Source: a virus
Reading direction: 5' to 3' (one strand)
Virus record (IMG/VR): IMGVR_UViG_3300005527_000289
Location: 1 to 24,090 of that record
Length of the DNA stretch: 24,090 bases
Shown: one piece after another, positions 14,413-22,183 of the stretch
Numbering within the stretch: position 1 is the stretch's first letter
Layout of the letters: every line of letters begins with the position of its first letter
Translations under genes and position numbers: made by a program
The notes under the pieces: generated by a model
Database searches by the model: none
What the model was told of the DNA's origin: nothing
The model's input: the letters and a program-made list of their open reading frames with translations, nothing else

Positions 14413-17400
14413 ATGGCGACAAACAGTAAAGTATTCGTATCACCTGGGGTTTATACATCCGAGGTTGATTTGAGTTTTGTAGCTCAAAGTGTTGGTGTTA
14501 CTACATTAGGTGTTGTAGGTGAAACTTTAAAAGGTCCAGCTTTTGAACCTATTTTTATCACTAATTTTGATGAGTTTACAACCTATTTCGGTGGAACATC
14601 ACCTGAAAAATTTGTTAACACACAAATACCGAAATATGAAGCATCTTACATTGCTAAATCTTATTTACAACAATCTAACCAATTATTCGTTACAAGAGTG
14701 TTAGGATTATCGGGGTATGATGCGGGACCTTCTTGGTCAATATTAACTAAGGCAAATGTTGATAAATCAACAGTTGATTTCTTTTGTGAAAGTGCTACAA
14801 CTATTGATTGTGTTACAGAATGTGTTGATTATAAAACAATTGATTTTGCAATTGATTTCTCAGGTTGTACTAATAGTACAGACACTATAACATTCTTAGA
14901 CCCAACTCAAATTCCTGATGAGATATTAGTAAAATTAAATTTACCATATGAGAATTTTGATAACTCAACATCAACTTTAGATGCTGACATTAAACTTCAA
15001 ATATTTAACATTTTAAATGAACCATCAACTGAGTTGAGTTCTATTAATTATTATGGTACAATACCTTATTCAGATTATTCAGGTTTAACTGCATTTACAG
15101 GTGAAACTAATGTATTTGATGTTGACGGTGTTGATTCATTAACCGCTGATTATACGGCACCTCAAAATGATTCTTGGTATTACGCATTATTTGATAATGT
15201 TGGTTCAGGAGCATATACAGGTTATTCGTTTTGGTCAATTGTTACTGATTTAACTTTAATACCTGTAACAACAACTACAACAATAGCACCTACAACAACT
15301 ACAACAACAACTAATCCTTGTGTTACACCTGTACCTACAACAACAACTACAACAACAACTGCGGCACCTGTTAATTGTTACACGGGTACTTTAGTTGGTA
15401 GAATATATGTTTATTCAGGAACTGCTTACACTGATTATGATGATTTAGTTATTGCGACGATGCGTTCAAGAGGGCTAGCAACTTATGGTTCTAATGACAA
15501 TGGAGCGGTTTATGAAGTTTCAGGTTTGACTGATGTTGAAATGGTTTGTACAGGAGGTTATTCTGGAGTTACTAAAAACCCATTCTCAACATTTGGTTTA
15601 AATGTAACTAAAATTGATGGTGAAACTCTATTCTTTGAAACTTCATTGTCAACATCTGATTCAAAGTACTTAACTAAAGTATTTGGTAAATCTAACTTTG
15701 GTAAAGATAAAGATTCAGTACCTGTATTTGTTGAGGAAAACTTCCCTAATCTATTAGTTTACGCTTATAGAAAAGGATATATTAGAGGTTTAAATTGTGA
15801 ATTGGTTTCATTACCTGATGCTAGACAAGGTGTTGACCCAACATCAATAGCGTTCTATTTAGAAAAATATCAATCACCGACATCTCCTTGGGTTGTGTCT
15901 GAATTGAGAGGTTCTAAAGTTTATGATTTATTTAAATTTACAACTATTTCTGATGGGGACTCTGCTAACACTGAGGTTAAAATTTCAATAGCTAACATCT
16001 CATTTAATAATGGAACATTTGATGTATTGATTAGAGATTATTTTGATACTGATAATAATCCTGTTGTAATTGAAAAATTCACTAATTGTAATATGAACCC
16101 AAGTGACAACAATTATATAGCTAAAAAAATAGGAACGTCTGATGGTGAGTACCAATTGAACTCTAAATATGTTATGGTAGAACTTAATGAGGACGCCCCG
16201 ATTGATGCTTTACCTTGTGGGTTTAAAGGTTTCTCTACAAGAGAATATGCGGGGGCTCGTTCACCATTTAGTTTAATTAAAAATAAATACGACTATCCTG
16301 GTGAAGTGGTGTTTGACCCACCATTTGGTTTATCCACAGGTGCAAATGCGGTAACTACAAGTCCTGGTGATAATATTAGAAGAACTTACTTAGGTATTTC
16401 TGATACTATTGGTATTGATTCTGACATTTATTCATACAAAGGTAAACAATTACCAAATAATATATGTGACGCTGTAACAGGAGCTGATTGGGCTTATATG
16501 ACGAGAGGTTTCCATATGGATAAAAATGCTAGCGGTATTACAATACCAAATACATTTGTAACAAGTGGTACACCAGCGTTTATTTGTGGTGACGCAGAAT
16601 TTACATCGGACCCTGATAATGAATCTAATCCATATTACAGATTATTTGCTAGAAAATTCACATTATTAGCTCAAGGTGGTTTTGATGGATGGGATATATA
16701 TAGAGAATACAGAACTAATGGTGATAGATTTGTTTTAGGTAGAAGTGGATACTTGAAGGGTTCTTGTCCAACACTTAAATACCCTACGGCAACAGGATGG
16801 GGAGCATTCAAACAAATAACAGTTGGTGATAATAATGTTGATTATGCAAATACTGACTACTACGCTTACTTATTAGGTATCCAAACTTTCTCTAATCCTG
16901 AAGCGGTTAATATAAATGTATTTGTAACACCAGGAATTGACTATGTGAATAATTCTGATTTGGTTGGAAGTGCTATTGAGATGATTGAGTTTGATAGAGC
17001 GGATTCAGTTTACATCACAACAACACCTGATTACAATATGTTTACACCTTCGTTAGGTGACCCTACTGATTTAATTTACCCTCAAGAAGCGGTTGATAAT
17101 TTGGAGACGGCTGGTTTAGATTCTAACTACACGGCAACTTATTACCCTTGGATTTTGGTTAGAGATACTGTTAATAATACACAAATCTACTTACCACCAA
17201 CAGGTGAGGTAACTAAAAACTTAGCGTTGACAGATAACATCGCATTCCCTTGGTTCGCTGCGGCGGGTTACACTCGTGGTATTGTTAGTTCAATTAAGGC
17301 TCGTAAGAAGTTAACTCAAGAAGATAGAGATACTCTTTACAAAGGTAGAATTAACCCAATCGCAACTTTCTCAGATGTTGGTACAGTTATTTGGGGTAAT

Positions 17401-17742
17401 AAAACACTTCAAATCAGAGAGTCGGCATTAGATAGAATTAATGTAAGAAGATTGTTACTACAAGCTCGTAAGTTGATTTCAGCAGTTTCAGTAAGATTGT
17501 TGTTTGAACAAAACGACCAAAAAGTAAGACAAGATTTCTTAAATGCGGTGAACCCAATCTTAGATGGTATCAGAAGAGATAGAGGTCTTTACGACTTCCG
17601 TGTAACAGTATCATCAGATGCGGCTGATTTAGATAGAAACCAAATGACAGGTAAAATCTACATCAAACCAACCAAATCGTTAGAGTTTATAGATATAACA
17701 TTCTATATAACACCAACGGGGGCTTCGTTTGAGAATATCTAA
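14413..17742 (+). CDS. Tail sheath protein (gp18-like), enlarged
   Basis: Contractile tail sheath subunit. The N-terminus, SPGVYTSEVDLSFVAQSVG followed by GVVGETLKGPAF and PIFITNFDEFTTYFG, is the standard sheath opening. The C-terminus carries the conserved core: NVRRLLLQARKLISAVSVRL, LFEQNDQKVRQDFLNAVNPI and GLYDFRVTVSSDAADLDRNQ, ending in the strand IDITFYITPTGASFENI used for subunit interlocking. A middle sheath segment FDVLIRDYFDTDNNPVVIEK is also recognisable. At 1109 residues it is far longer than T4 gp18 (659). Residues about 286-317 are a poly-Thr linker (VTTTTTIAPTTTTTTT, PVPTTTTTTTTAAP) flanked by Cys, separating an N-terminal insertion rich in Asp/Thr from a following domain; these insertions should decorate the outside of the sheath. 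A single-gene unit with a terminator at each end. Confidence 0.92.
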   Translation: MATNSKVFVSPGVYTSEVDLSFVAQSVGVTTLGVVGETLKGPAFEPIFITNFDEFTTYFGGTSPEKFVNTQIPKYEASYIAKSYLQQSNQLFVTRVLGLSGYDAGPSWSILTKANVDKSTVDFFCESATTIDCVTECVDYKTIDFAIDFSGCTNSTDTITFLDPTQIPDEILVKLNLPYENFDNSTSTLDADIKLQIFNILNEPSTELSSINYYGTIPYSDYSGLTAFTGETNVFDVDGVDSLTADYTAPQNDSWYYALFDNVGSGAYTGYSFWSIVTDLTLIPVTTTTTIAPTTTTTTTNPCVTPVPTTTTTTTTAAPVNCYTGTLVGRIYVYSGTAYTDYDDLVIATMRSRGLATYGSNDNGAVYEVSGLTDVEMVCTGGYSGVTKNPFSTFGLNVTKIDGETLFFETSLSTSDSKYLTKVFGKSNFGKDKDSVPVFVEENFPNLLVYAYRKGYIRGLNCELVSLPDARQGVDPTSIAFYLEKYQSPTSPWVVSELRGSKVYDLFKFTTISDGDSANTEVKISIANISFNNGTFDVLIRDYFDTDNNPVVIEKFTNCNMNPSDNNYIAKKIGTSDGEYQLNSKYVMVELNEDAPIDALPCGFKGFSTREYAGARSPFSLIKNKYDYPGEVVFDPPFGLSTGANAVTTSPGDNIRRTYLGISDTIGIDSDIYSYKGKQLPNNICDAVTGADWAYMTRGFHMDKNASGITIPNTFVTSGTPAFICGDAEFTSDPDNESNPYYRLFARKFTLLAQGGFDGWDIYREYRTNGDRFVLGRSGYLKGSCPTLKYPTATGWGAFKQITVGDNNVDYANTDYYAYLLGIQTFSNPEAVNINVFVTPGIDYVNNSDLVGSAIEMIEFDRADSVYITTTPDYNMFTPSLGDPTDLIYPQEAVDNLETAGLDSNYTATYYPWILVRDTVNNTQIYLPPTGEVTKNLALTDNIAFPWFAAAGYTRGIVSSIKARKKLTQEDRDTLYKGRINPIATFSDVGTVIWGNKTLQIRESALDRINVRRLLLQARKLISAVSVRLLFEQNDQKVRQDFLNAVNPILDGIRRDRGLYDFRVTVSSDAADLDRNQMTGKIYIKPTKSLEFIDITFYITPTGASFENI
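15266..15363 (+). repeat. Poly-Thr linker in tail sheath gene
   Basis: Runs of ACA/ACT codons coding for TTTTT to TTTTTTTT separated by IAP, NPCVTPVP and AAP. It matches the style of the linker in the 812-1555 protein, indicating shared origin or shared function within the virion. Confidence 0.85.
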
Positions 17743-17755
17743 AATAAGAAATAAG

Positions 17756-17787
17756 ATAAGCCGACATTTTTTTAAGTGTCGGCTTAT
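17756..17787 (+). terminator. Terminator after the tail sheath gene
   Basis: Perfect 11-bp stem ATAAGCCGACA / TGTCGGCTTAT with a loop TTTTTTTAAG, 13 bases after the sheath stop. The 3' flank is ATTTATATATAAA rather than a clean T tract, so termination may be partial. The final stem bases merge with the TATTTAT element of the HAD gene. Confidence 0.7.
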
Positions 17788-17791
17788 TTAT
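17785..17791 (+). promoter_or_regulatory. TATTTAT element upstream of HAD gene
   Basis: TATTTATATATAAAAG with 16 bases to ATG 17808, overlapping the 3' arm of the sheath terminator. Confidence 0.35.
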
Positions 17792-17807
17792 ATATAAAAG
17801 AAAACAA

Positions 17808-18629
17808 ATGAGAAAAAGAAAAATTTTTGAAGGTTTTGATGAGGAGGGAACTCCTGATATGAAGTATTATGCTTTTGATTGGGACGATAATATTTTAGAA
17901 ATGCCAACCAAAATTATTTTAAAAGATAAAGATGGTGAGGAGGTACCAATGAGTACTGAAGATTTTGCACACTATAGAGGTATGTTAGATAAAAAAGAAG
18001 ATTTTGAATATAATGGTCACACTGTAGTGGGGTTTGCATCAAATCCTTTTAGATATTTTACCGTAGAGGGCGATAAAAATTTTATAGTTGATTCTATGTT
18101 AGCTAAATTAGGTCCAGCTTGGCCTGATTTTGTTGAGGCAATTAATAACGGGTCAATTTTTTCTATTGTTACAGCTAGAGGACACACCCCTTCAGTTATT
18201 AAAAATGCGGTGTACAACTTCATTGTTAGTAACCATAAAGGAATTGATTCAAATGAACTAGTTAAGAATTTAGAAAAGTATAGAGATTTGGCGGGTGACG
18301 AACCGTTATCAAAAAAAGAAATGATTCAAGAATATCTTGATTTATGTAAATTTTATCCTGTAACATATGGAAGTGGTTCCGCAACTAACCCTGAACAAGG
18401 TAAAATTGATGCACTGACAGAATTTGTTAATTATGTAAAAAGGATGTCAAAATTCTTAAACAAGAAGGCTTACCTTAAAAATGAGATTAGCAACAACTTT
18501 GTTCCACAAATAGGATTCTCCGACGATGATTTAAGGAATTTAGAAAAAGTAAAATCACATTTTGGGGATGACCCAGAAAACATTATTAAAACAATTTCAA
18601 CGCATGGAGGAATTAAAAAACCTTATTAA
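17808..18629 (+). CDS. HAD-superfamily phosphatase
   Basis: Haloacid dehalogenase-fold phosphohydrolase of 273 residues. Motif I is FDWDDNIL with nucleophile D24 and acid/base D26; motif II is IVTARG with T122; motif III is likely K199 in NPEQGKIDAL; motif IV is GFSDDD with D239/D240. All four catalytic elements are present in order, so an active Mg-dependent phosphatase is expected. A cap region lies between motifs I and II (residues 30-115) and a second insertion at about 130-190. Candidate substrates are 5'-nucleotides or 3'-phosphate ends (the phosphatase half of T4 Pnk belongs to this fold), but no kinase half exists here and the substrate cannot be read from sequence. The N-terminus (MRKRKIFEGFDEEGTPD) is a short basic-then-acidic tail. 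It sits between the sheath and tube genes, an unusual place for an enzyme. ATG 17808 is chosen for its A-rich leader. Confidence 0.82.
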   Translation: MRKRKIFEGFDEEGTPDMKYYAFDWDDNILEMPTKIILKDKDGEEVPMSTEDFAHYRGMLDKKEDFEYNGHTVVGFASNPFRYFTVEGDKNFIVDSMLAKLGPAWPDFVEAINNGSIFSIVTARGHTPSVIKNAVYNFIVSNHKGIDSNELVKNLEKYRDLAGDEPLSKKEMIQEYLDLCKFYPVTYGSGSATNPEQGKIDALTEFVNYVKRMSKFLNKKAYLKNEISNNFVPQIGFSDDDLRNLEKVKSHFGDDPENIIKTISTHGGIKKPY

Positions 18630-18785
18630 TATATTTATTAATATAAAAGTAAAAATAAATAATAATTAAAACTAGAAATGACTGTTATACTGGAATGATA
18701 ATTTTAAAAAATCTGAAAGTAAATAGAAAAATTTTTCAAGTGATATTTATAATAAAAAAATAAACGAAAATTAAATTAAAATGAT
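18630..18785. other. AT-rich intergenic region before the tube gene
   Basis: 156 bases between the HAD and tail tube genes, almost wholly A/T. Apart from the TATTTAT element at 18744-18750 I see no gene, hairpin terminator or clear -35/-10 pair. It is long for this compact genome and probably holds the promoter and leader of the tube gene. Confidence 0.5.
18744..18750 (+). promoter_or_regulatory. TATTTAT element upstream of tail tube gene
   Basis: GATATTTATAATAAAA, 35 bases before ATG 18786. The long leader resembles that of the sheath gene (40 bases), so the two most abundant tail proteins share long A-rich leaders. Confidence 0.35.
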
Positions 18786-19274
18786 ATGGCTGATTTATTA
18801 ATGAGAATGCCAATACCTTACGAACCGAAGAGACAGAACAGGTTTATTTTGAGATTTCCTTCTACTTTGGGGATTAACGAGTGGTTTGTTGAAACAGCAT
18901 CAAGACCTAAATTAACGATAGCTTCTACGGAGATTCAATTCTTAAACACTTCTACATATGTTGCTGGTCGTTTTACTTGGGGTGAGATAAGTGTTAAATT
19001 TAGAGACCCTATTGGTCCTTCAGCATCTCAAGCTTTAATGGAATGGGTTCGTTTATGTGCAGAATCTGTAACAGGTCGTATGGGTTATGCTGCTGGTTAT
19101 AAGAAAAATGTTGACTTGGAAATGTTAGACCCAACAGGAGTTGTTGTAGAGAAATGGATATTAGAAGGTGCTTGGTTAATGAATGTTGACTTTGGTTCAT
19201 TGGCTTATAACAGTGACGCAATTGCTGACATCACGGCAACTTTGAGACCTGACCGTTGTATATTGGTATACTAA
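18786..19274 (+). CDS. Tail tube protein (gp19-like)
   Basis: Tail tube subunit, which stacks in hexameric rings to form the inner tube that carries DNA. It is 162 residues long against 163 in T4 gp19. Conserved stretches include YEPKRQNRFILRFP near the N-terminus, WFVETASRPKLTI, the TSTYVAGRFTWGEISVKFRD strand pair, and WILEGAWLMNVDFGSLAYNS with a final ITATLRPDRCILVY, the usual ending of tube proteins. No insertions or decorations are seen, in contrast to the enlarged sheath. It is flanked by a long AT-rich leader and followed 20 bases later by a strong terminator, so it is a single-gene unit suited to very high expression. ATG 18786 gives the expected family length; the upstream ATGAT overlaps but is out of frame. 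Confidence 0.93.
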   Translation: MADLLMRMPIPYEPKRQNRFILRFPSTLGINEWFVETASRPKLTIASTEIQFLNTSTYVAGRFTWGEISVKFRDPIGPSASQALMEWVRLCAESVTGRMGYAAGYKKNVDLEMLDPTGVVVEKWILEGAWLMNVDFGSLAYNSDAIADITATLRPDRCILVY

Positions 19275-19295
19275 AATAAAAAAATATATTTTATT

Positions 19296-19327
19296 AATCC
19301 ACGTAATAGTTATTGCGTGGATTTTTT
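19296..19327 (+). terminator. Terminator after the tail tube gene
   Basis: AATCCACGTAATA pairs with TATTGCGTGGATT (one G.T wobble), followed by TTTTT. Strong stem and T tract 20 bases after the tube stop. Confidence 0.85.
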
Positions 19328-19376
19328 GTTTATTAAAAATACTTCCATACTATATTTAAAATAAAAAGTAAATAAT

Positions 19377-20135
19377 ATGGAACAAAATGTTTTTGAAGCG
19401 GGACAACAAAATTTTAATTTACCACACGATATCGTATCATTACCTAGTGGGGGTATTTTTTATAAGTCAAAGAAAAAATCTATCAAAGTTGGGTATTTGA
19501 CAGCATCTGATGAGAACTATTTAATTGGTTCATCTCAAAGTGGTAGAGAAAATATTATAATGACATTATTAAGAAATAAAGTTTATGAACATGATTTAAG
19601 ACCTGAAGAATTGGTTGAGGGTGATGTGGAAGCAATTCTTATTTATTTAAGAAACACTTCATTCGGACCTGAATATGGTATGAGATTAATTGACCCTAAA
19701 ACAAATAAAGTTTTTGAACATACTGAAATTTTAGATGAAATCACAATTAGACAACCAAAAGTTCAACCCGATTCTGATGGTTTATACACAATGATATTAC
19801 CACGTTCAGGTAACACCCTTAAATTAAGACCATTAACTTTCCACGATTCCTTAGAATTAGAAAGAATGGCGGACCAATATCCTGTAGGTAGAATCGCTCC
19901 AAAGATAACATGGAGATTAAATAAATTAATACATTCAGTTGACGGGAATGAAGATAGAAATTTTATTTCACAATTTGTTGAAACATTACCTATTGTTGAT
20001 TCAAAAGAAATCAGAACGTTTATGAGAGAAAATCAACCTTCATTAGATTTATCTAGAAGAACAATCGCCCCGTCAGGAGAAGAGGTAATATTTGATATTG
20101 CCTTTGGGGTGGAATTTTTTCGTCCTTTCTTCTGA
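19377..20135 (+). CDS. gp26-like baseplate hub / tail assembly chaperone
   Basis: Protein of 252 residues resembling the T4 gp26 family (Pfam T4 baseplate protein). Signature: LPSGGIFYKSKKKSIKVGYL, then LTASDENYLIGS, MTLLRNKV, LVEGDVEAILIYLRNTSFGP EYG (split here), and a C-terminal PSLDLSRRTIAPSGEEVIFD followed by FFRPFF, the usual order in this family. In T4, gp26 acts in hub assembly and is absent from the finished baseplate, so a chaperone role is likely. It lies between the tube and tape-measure genes, exactly where many tailed phages keep tail assembly chaperones. Its stop is TGA, against TAA for nearly all neighbours, and its last 47 bases overlap a downstream frame containing a T6 run that could support frameshifting. 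ATG 19377 follows an A-rich leader. Confidence 0.75.
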   Translation: MEQNVFEAGQQNFNLPHDIVSLPSGGIFYKSKKKSIKVGYLTASDENYLIGSSQSGRENIIMTLLRNKVYEHDLRPEELVEGDVEAILIYLRNTSFGPEYGMRLIDPKTNKVFEHTEILDEITIRQPKVQPDSDGLYTMILPRSGNTLKLRPLTFHDSLELERMADQYPVGRIAPKITWRLNKLIHSVDGNEDRNFISQFVETLPIVDSKEIRTFMRENQPSLDLSRRTIAPSGEEVIFDIAFGVEFFRPFF

Positions 20136-20277
20136 ATATAATAAAATTTTAATTGACGAATTTTATTATTTAGCAAAACTCCTACATATTTCATATTCGG
20201 ATTTTCTAAAAATTCCGACATATATGAGAAAATACCTGATAAACAAATTAGTTGAAGATAGTACCCCAAAAGAGTAA
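20089..20277 (+). CDS. gp51-like small ORF, probable frameshift extension
   Basis: Short frame opening after an in-frame TAA at 20086-20088 and ending at TAA 20275-20277, overlapping the gp26-like gene by 47 bases. The product (about 50-60 residues) has EYNKILIDEFYYLAKLLHIS, SDFLKIPTYMRKYLINKLVE, the pattern of the gp51-type partner (hydrophobic helix, Y-x-D-F/V-x-x-[IM]-P-x-x-x-R-x-[YF]). No ATG lies before this conserved part, only TTG codons (20092, 20098), so independent initiation would be weak. A +1 (or -2) slip on the T6 run 20115-20120 would join it in frame to the gp26-like protein, giving a fusion of about 299 residues. The start given is the first open codon of the frame. Compare the G/GT chaperones of lambda (-1) and Mu (-2). 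Confidence 0.6.
   Translation, partial: YLILPLGWNFFVLSSEYNKILIDEFYYLAKLLHISYSDFLKIPTYMRKYLINKLVEDSTPKE
20115..20121 (+). promoter_or_regulatory. T6 slippery run, candidate recoding site
   Basis: TTTTTTC read as TTT-TTT-C in the gp26-like frame. A forward shift by one keeps Phe tRNA paired (TTT or TTC) and enters the gp51-like frame; TGA follows at 20133. An obvious downstream pseudoknot is not seen. Confidence 0.45.
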
Positions 20278-20290
20278 AATTTTTTGGGGT
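20263..20290. other. Hairpin spanning the gp51-like stop codon
   Basis: ACCCCAAAA and TTTTGGGGT form a 9-bp stem with a loop of about 10 bases. The loop contains the stop codon TAA. No T tract follows, so it is not a typical terminator; it could be an RNA processing or stability element or a partial terminator before the tape-measure gene. Confidence 0.4.
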
Positions 20291-20294
20291 TAAC

Positions 20295-20301
20295 TATTTA
20301 T
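20295..20301 (+). promoter_or_regulatory. TATTTAT element upstream of tape measure
   Basis: AACTATTTATTATAAAACAAAAAACTATG: heptamer 16 bases before ATG 20318, with a leader almost the same as that of the fibre-like gene. Confidence 0.38.
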
Positions 20302-20317
20302 TATAAAACAAAAAACT

Positions 20318-22147
20318 ATGGCGGAAGAAACAGAAAGTTTTATGGATGACTTCGGAAAAAAGATTAAAGAAGTTCTTGATTCCGTTGGTGAGGTATTTAA
20401 ATCAAATATTGACCCAAGTAGAATTACTGCGGTCATGGAAGAACTTGATGTACAAGCAAGTAAGGTCATTGCAACTTTTGGTCAAGGTAGAGAAAATATT
20501 GTCGGTATTAAACAAGCAATGGCTGATGCCGTTGTGAGTGTTAAGGCGTTAGGAGGTAGTTTCCAAGACGTATTAGATACTCAAAATAATATTGCTAATA
20601 CTTTAGGTAGAAACTTGGTATTAGCATCTGATTCATATAAAGATTTATACGCCGCAGCCGAAGCGTCGGACCAATCATCGTCAACTATTGTTGAATCATT
20701 TAAAAATGTTGGTATATCAGTTTACGACTCATCAAAACAAATTGAGGGGATTTTGAATACCGCTAGAGAAATTGGTGTTAGCGGTTCTTTAGTGACAGGG
20801 GAAGTTTTAAATAATATGGACTTATTAAATAAGTACACATTTCAAGGAGGAGTTGATGGATTAGCGAAAATGGCCGCACAAGCGGTTAACTTAAGGATTA
20901 ATGTTAATGCGATTGGTGCGACTTTAGATAAAGCATTTAATCCTGAATCCGCAATTGAAATGGCCGCAGCAATGCAAAGATTAGGAGCAACACAATCTGA
21001 TTTATTAGACCCACTTAGATTAATGGATTTAGCTCAGAATGACCCTGCTGAACTACAAAATCAAATTGCGGAAATGTCAAAACAATTTGTTGAATTGAAT
21101 GAAAAGGGACAATTTGAAATTATGCCAGGAGCCAAAAGACAAATGAAGGAGATTGCTGACGCTATGGGTATGGATATATCTAACTTAACCAAAATGGCGA
21201 TTGGTAGTGCGGAACTTGAAGATAAAATGTCTAAGATTAGTTTCCCTGATACGTTTACTGAAGAACAAAAAACTATGATTGCCAATATGGCCGAAATGGA
21301 GGGTGGTGAATATAAAATACAACTTGGTGGTGACAAATTAGGAATCGCTGAAGCGATAGAAAGATTAAAGTCAGGAGGTGATGATGCAATGCAAGATTTA
21401 ATGGATTCTGCAAAACCTAAGACTCTTGAAGAGTTAACAAAAGAACAATTGGGTTATACGGCAGCAATGAAAGCCTCATTAAGTACGCTTGAAGACAGAA
21501 TTCCATATGCAATTGCGAGTATGAGAGGCGTTAGTCAAGGTCAAACCAAATTAATGAAAGGTACTGAAGCAGTGACTGGTGCGTTTGATACCGATGCTCT
21601 AAGTGTTAAAACAATTAGAAATCAGTTTAACGACCTTTATGAAGGAGTAAGTGGCTCAATAAGTCAAAATGGGATTGACTTTGAAAATTTAAGCGATAGT
21701 ATCAATAAATTTGGTGATTATTTTAATACATCATTTACTGAAAGTTTTAAAAATTTAGATGAAAAAGTTAATGAAGCGGTTGGTTACAAAATAACAGAAA
21801 TCCTAAAAAAAATGGATGAATCTTTAAATATTGGTACTAAATCTACAGAAACTAAAACTGAAACCCCTACGGCAACCCCAATTCAGACTGTTACTACCAC
21901 ACCACCAACGAGTACGAATAACAATTTGGCGGTAAATAATTTAAATACAACAACCACTGAAAACAAAACCAATACAAATGTTAGTGAAAATAAAAACATT
22001 TCACAAATAACTTTAGACATAAATGTTAATTCAAGTAATGTTGATAAAGATAAGGTAATAGAAATAATTAGTAGAACTGAAGTTGTTCAAGCAATCAATT
22101 CTGAAATCAAAAAACTTAATACAACTAACGGTCTAACAACAACATAA
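20318..22147 (+). CDS. Tape-measure protein (gp29 role)
   Basis: Protein of 609 residues, close to T4 gp29 (590), probably the tape measure that sets tail length and fills the tube before ejection. Evidence: strongly helical, with Ala/Met/Gln-rich amphipathic stretches (ATFGQGRENIVGIKQAMADA, AIEMAAAMQRLGATQSDLLD, GYTAAMKASLSTLEDRI), no transmembrane segment by eye, and position after the tube and chaperone-like genes. Residues about 513-566 are a Thr/Pro/Asn-rich linker (TETPTATPIQTVTTTPP, NNNLAVNNLNTTTT) leading to a short terminal domain (QITLDINVNSSNVDKDKVIE) that could contact the baseplate hub. No lytic-transglycosylase or peptidase motif is visible. The start at ATG 20318 follows an A-rich leader. 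It continues, 36 bases later, into a large tail protein. A different tail role cannot be excluded, because tape measures share little sequence. Confidence 0.75.
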   Translation: MAEETESFMDDFGKKIKEVLDSVGEVFKSNIDPSRITAVMEELDVQASKVIATFGQGRENIVGIKQAMADAVVSVKALGGSFQDVLDTQNNIANTLGRNLVLASDSYKDLYAAAEASDQSSSTIVESFKNVGISVYDSSKQIEGILNTAREIGVSGSLVTGEVLNNMDLLNKYTFQGGVDGLAKMAAQAVNLRINVNAIGATLDKAFNPESAIEMAAAMQRLGATQSDLLDPLRLMDLAQNDPAELQNQIAEMSKQFVELNEKGQFEIMPGAKRQMKEIADAMGMDISNLTKMAIGSAELEDKMSKISFPDTFTEEQKTMIANMAEMEGGEYKIQLGGDKLGIAEAIERLKSGGDDAMQDLMDSAKPKTLEELTKEQLGYTAAMKASLSTLEDRIPYAIASMRGVSQGQTKLMKGTEAVTGAFDTDALSVKTIRNQFNDLYEGVSGSISQNGIDFENLSDSINKFGDYFNTSFTESFKNLDEKVNEAVGYKITEILKKMDESLNIGTKSTETKTETPTATPIQTVTTTPPTSTNNNLAVNNLNTTTTENKTNTNVSENKNISQITLDINVNSSNVDKDKVIEIISRTEVVQAINSEIKKLNTTNGLTTT

Positions 22148-22161
22148 AATACATTATAGTC

Positions 22162-22168
22162 TATTTAT
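22162..22168 (+). promoter_or_regulatory. TATTTAT element upstream of the last gene
   Basis: TATTTATTAATAAAAAAAC, 15 bases before ATG 22184, in the 36-base gap after the tape-measure gene. Confidence 0.35.
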
Positions 22169-22183
22169 TAATAAAAAAACAAA

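Noticed and set aside
20092-20277. 61-residue frame as a shadow of the gp26-like gene
   Set aside because: Not a shadow: most of it extends beyond the gp26-like stop and has a gp51-like pattern, so it was kept as a gene.
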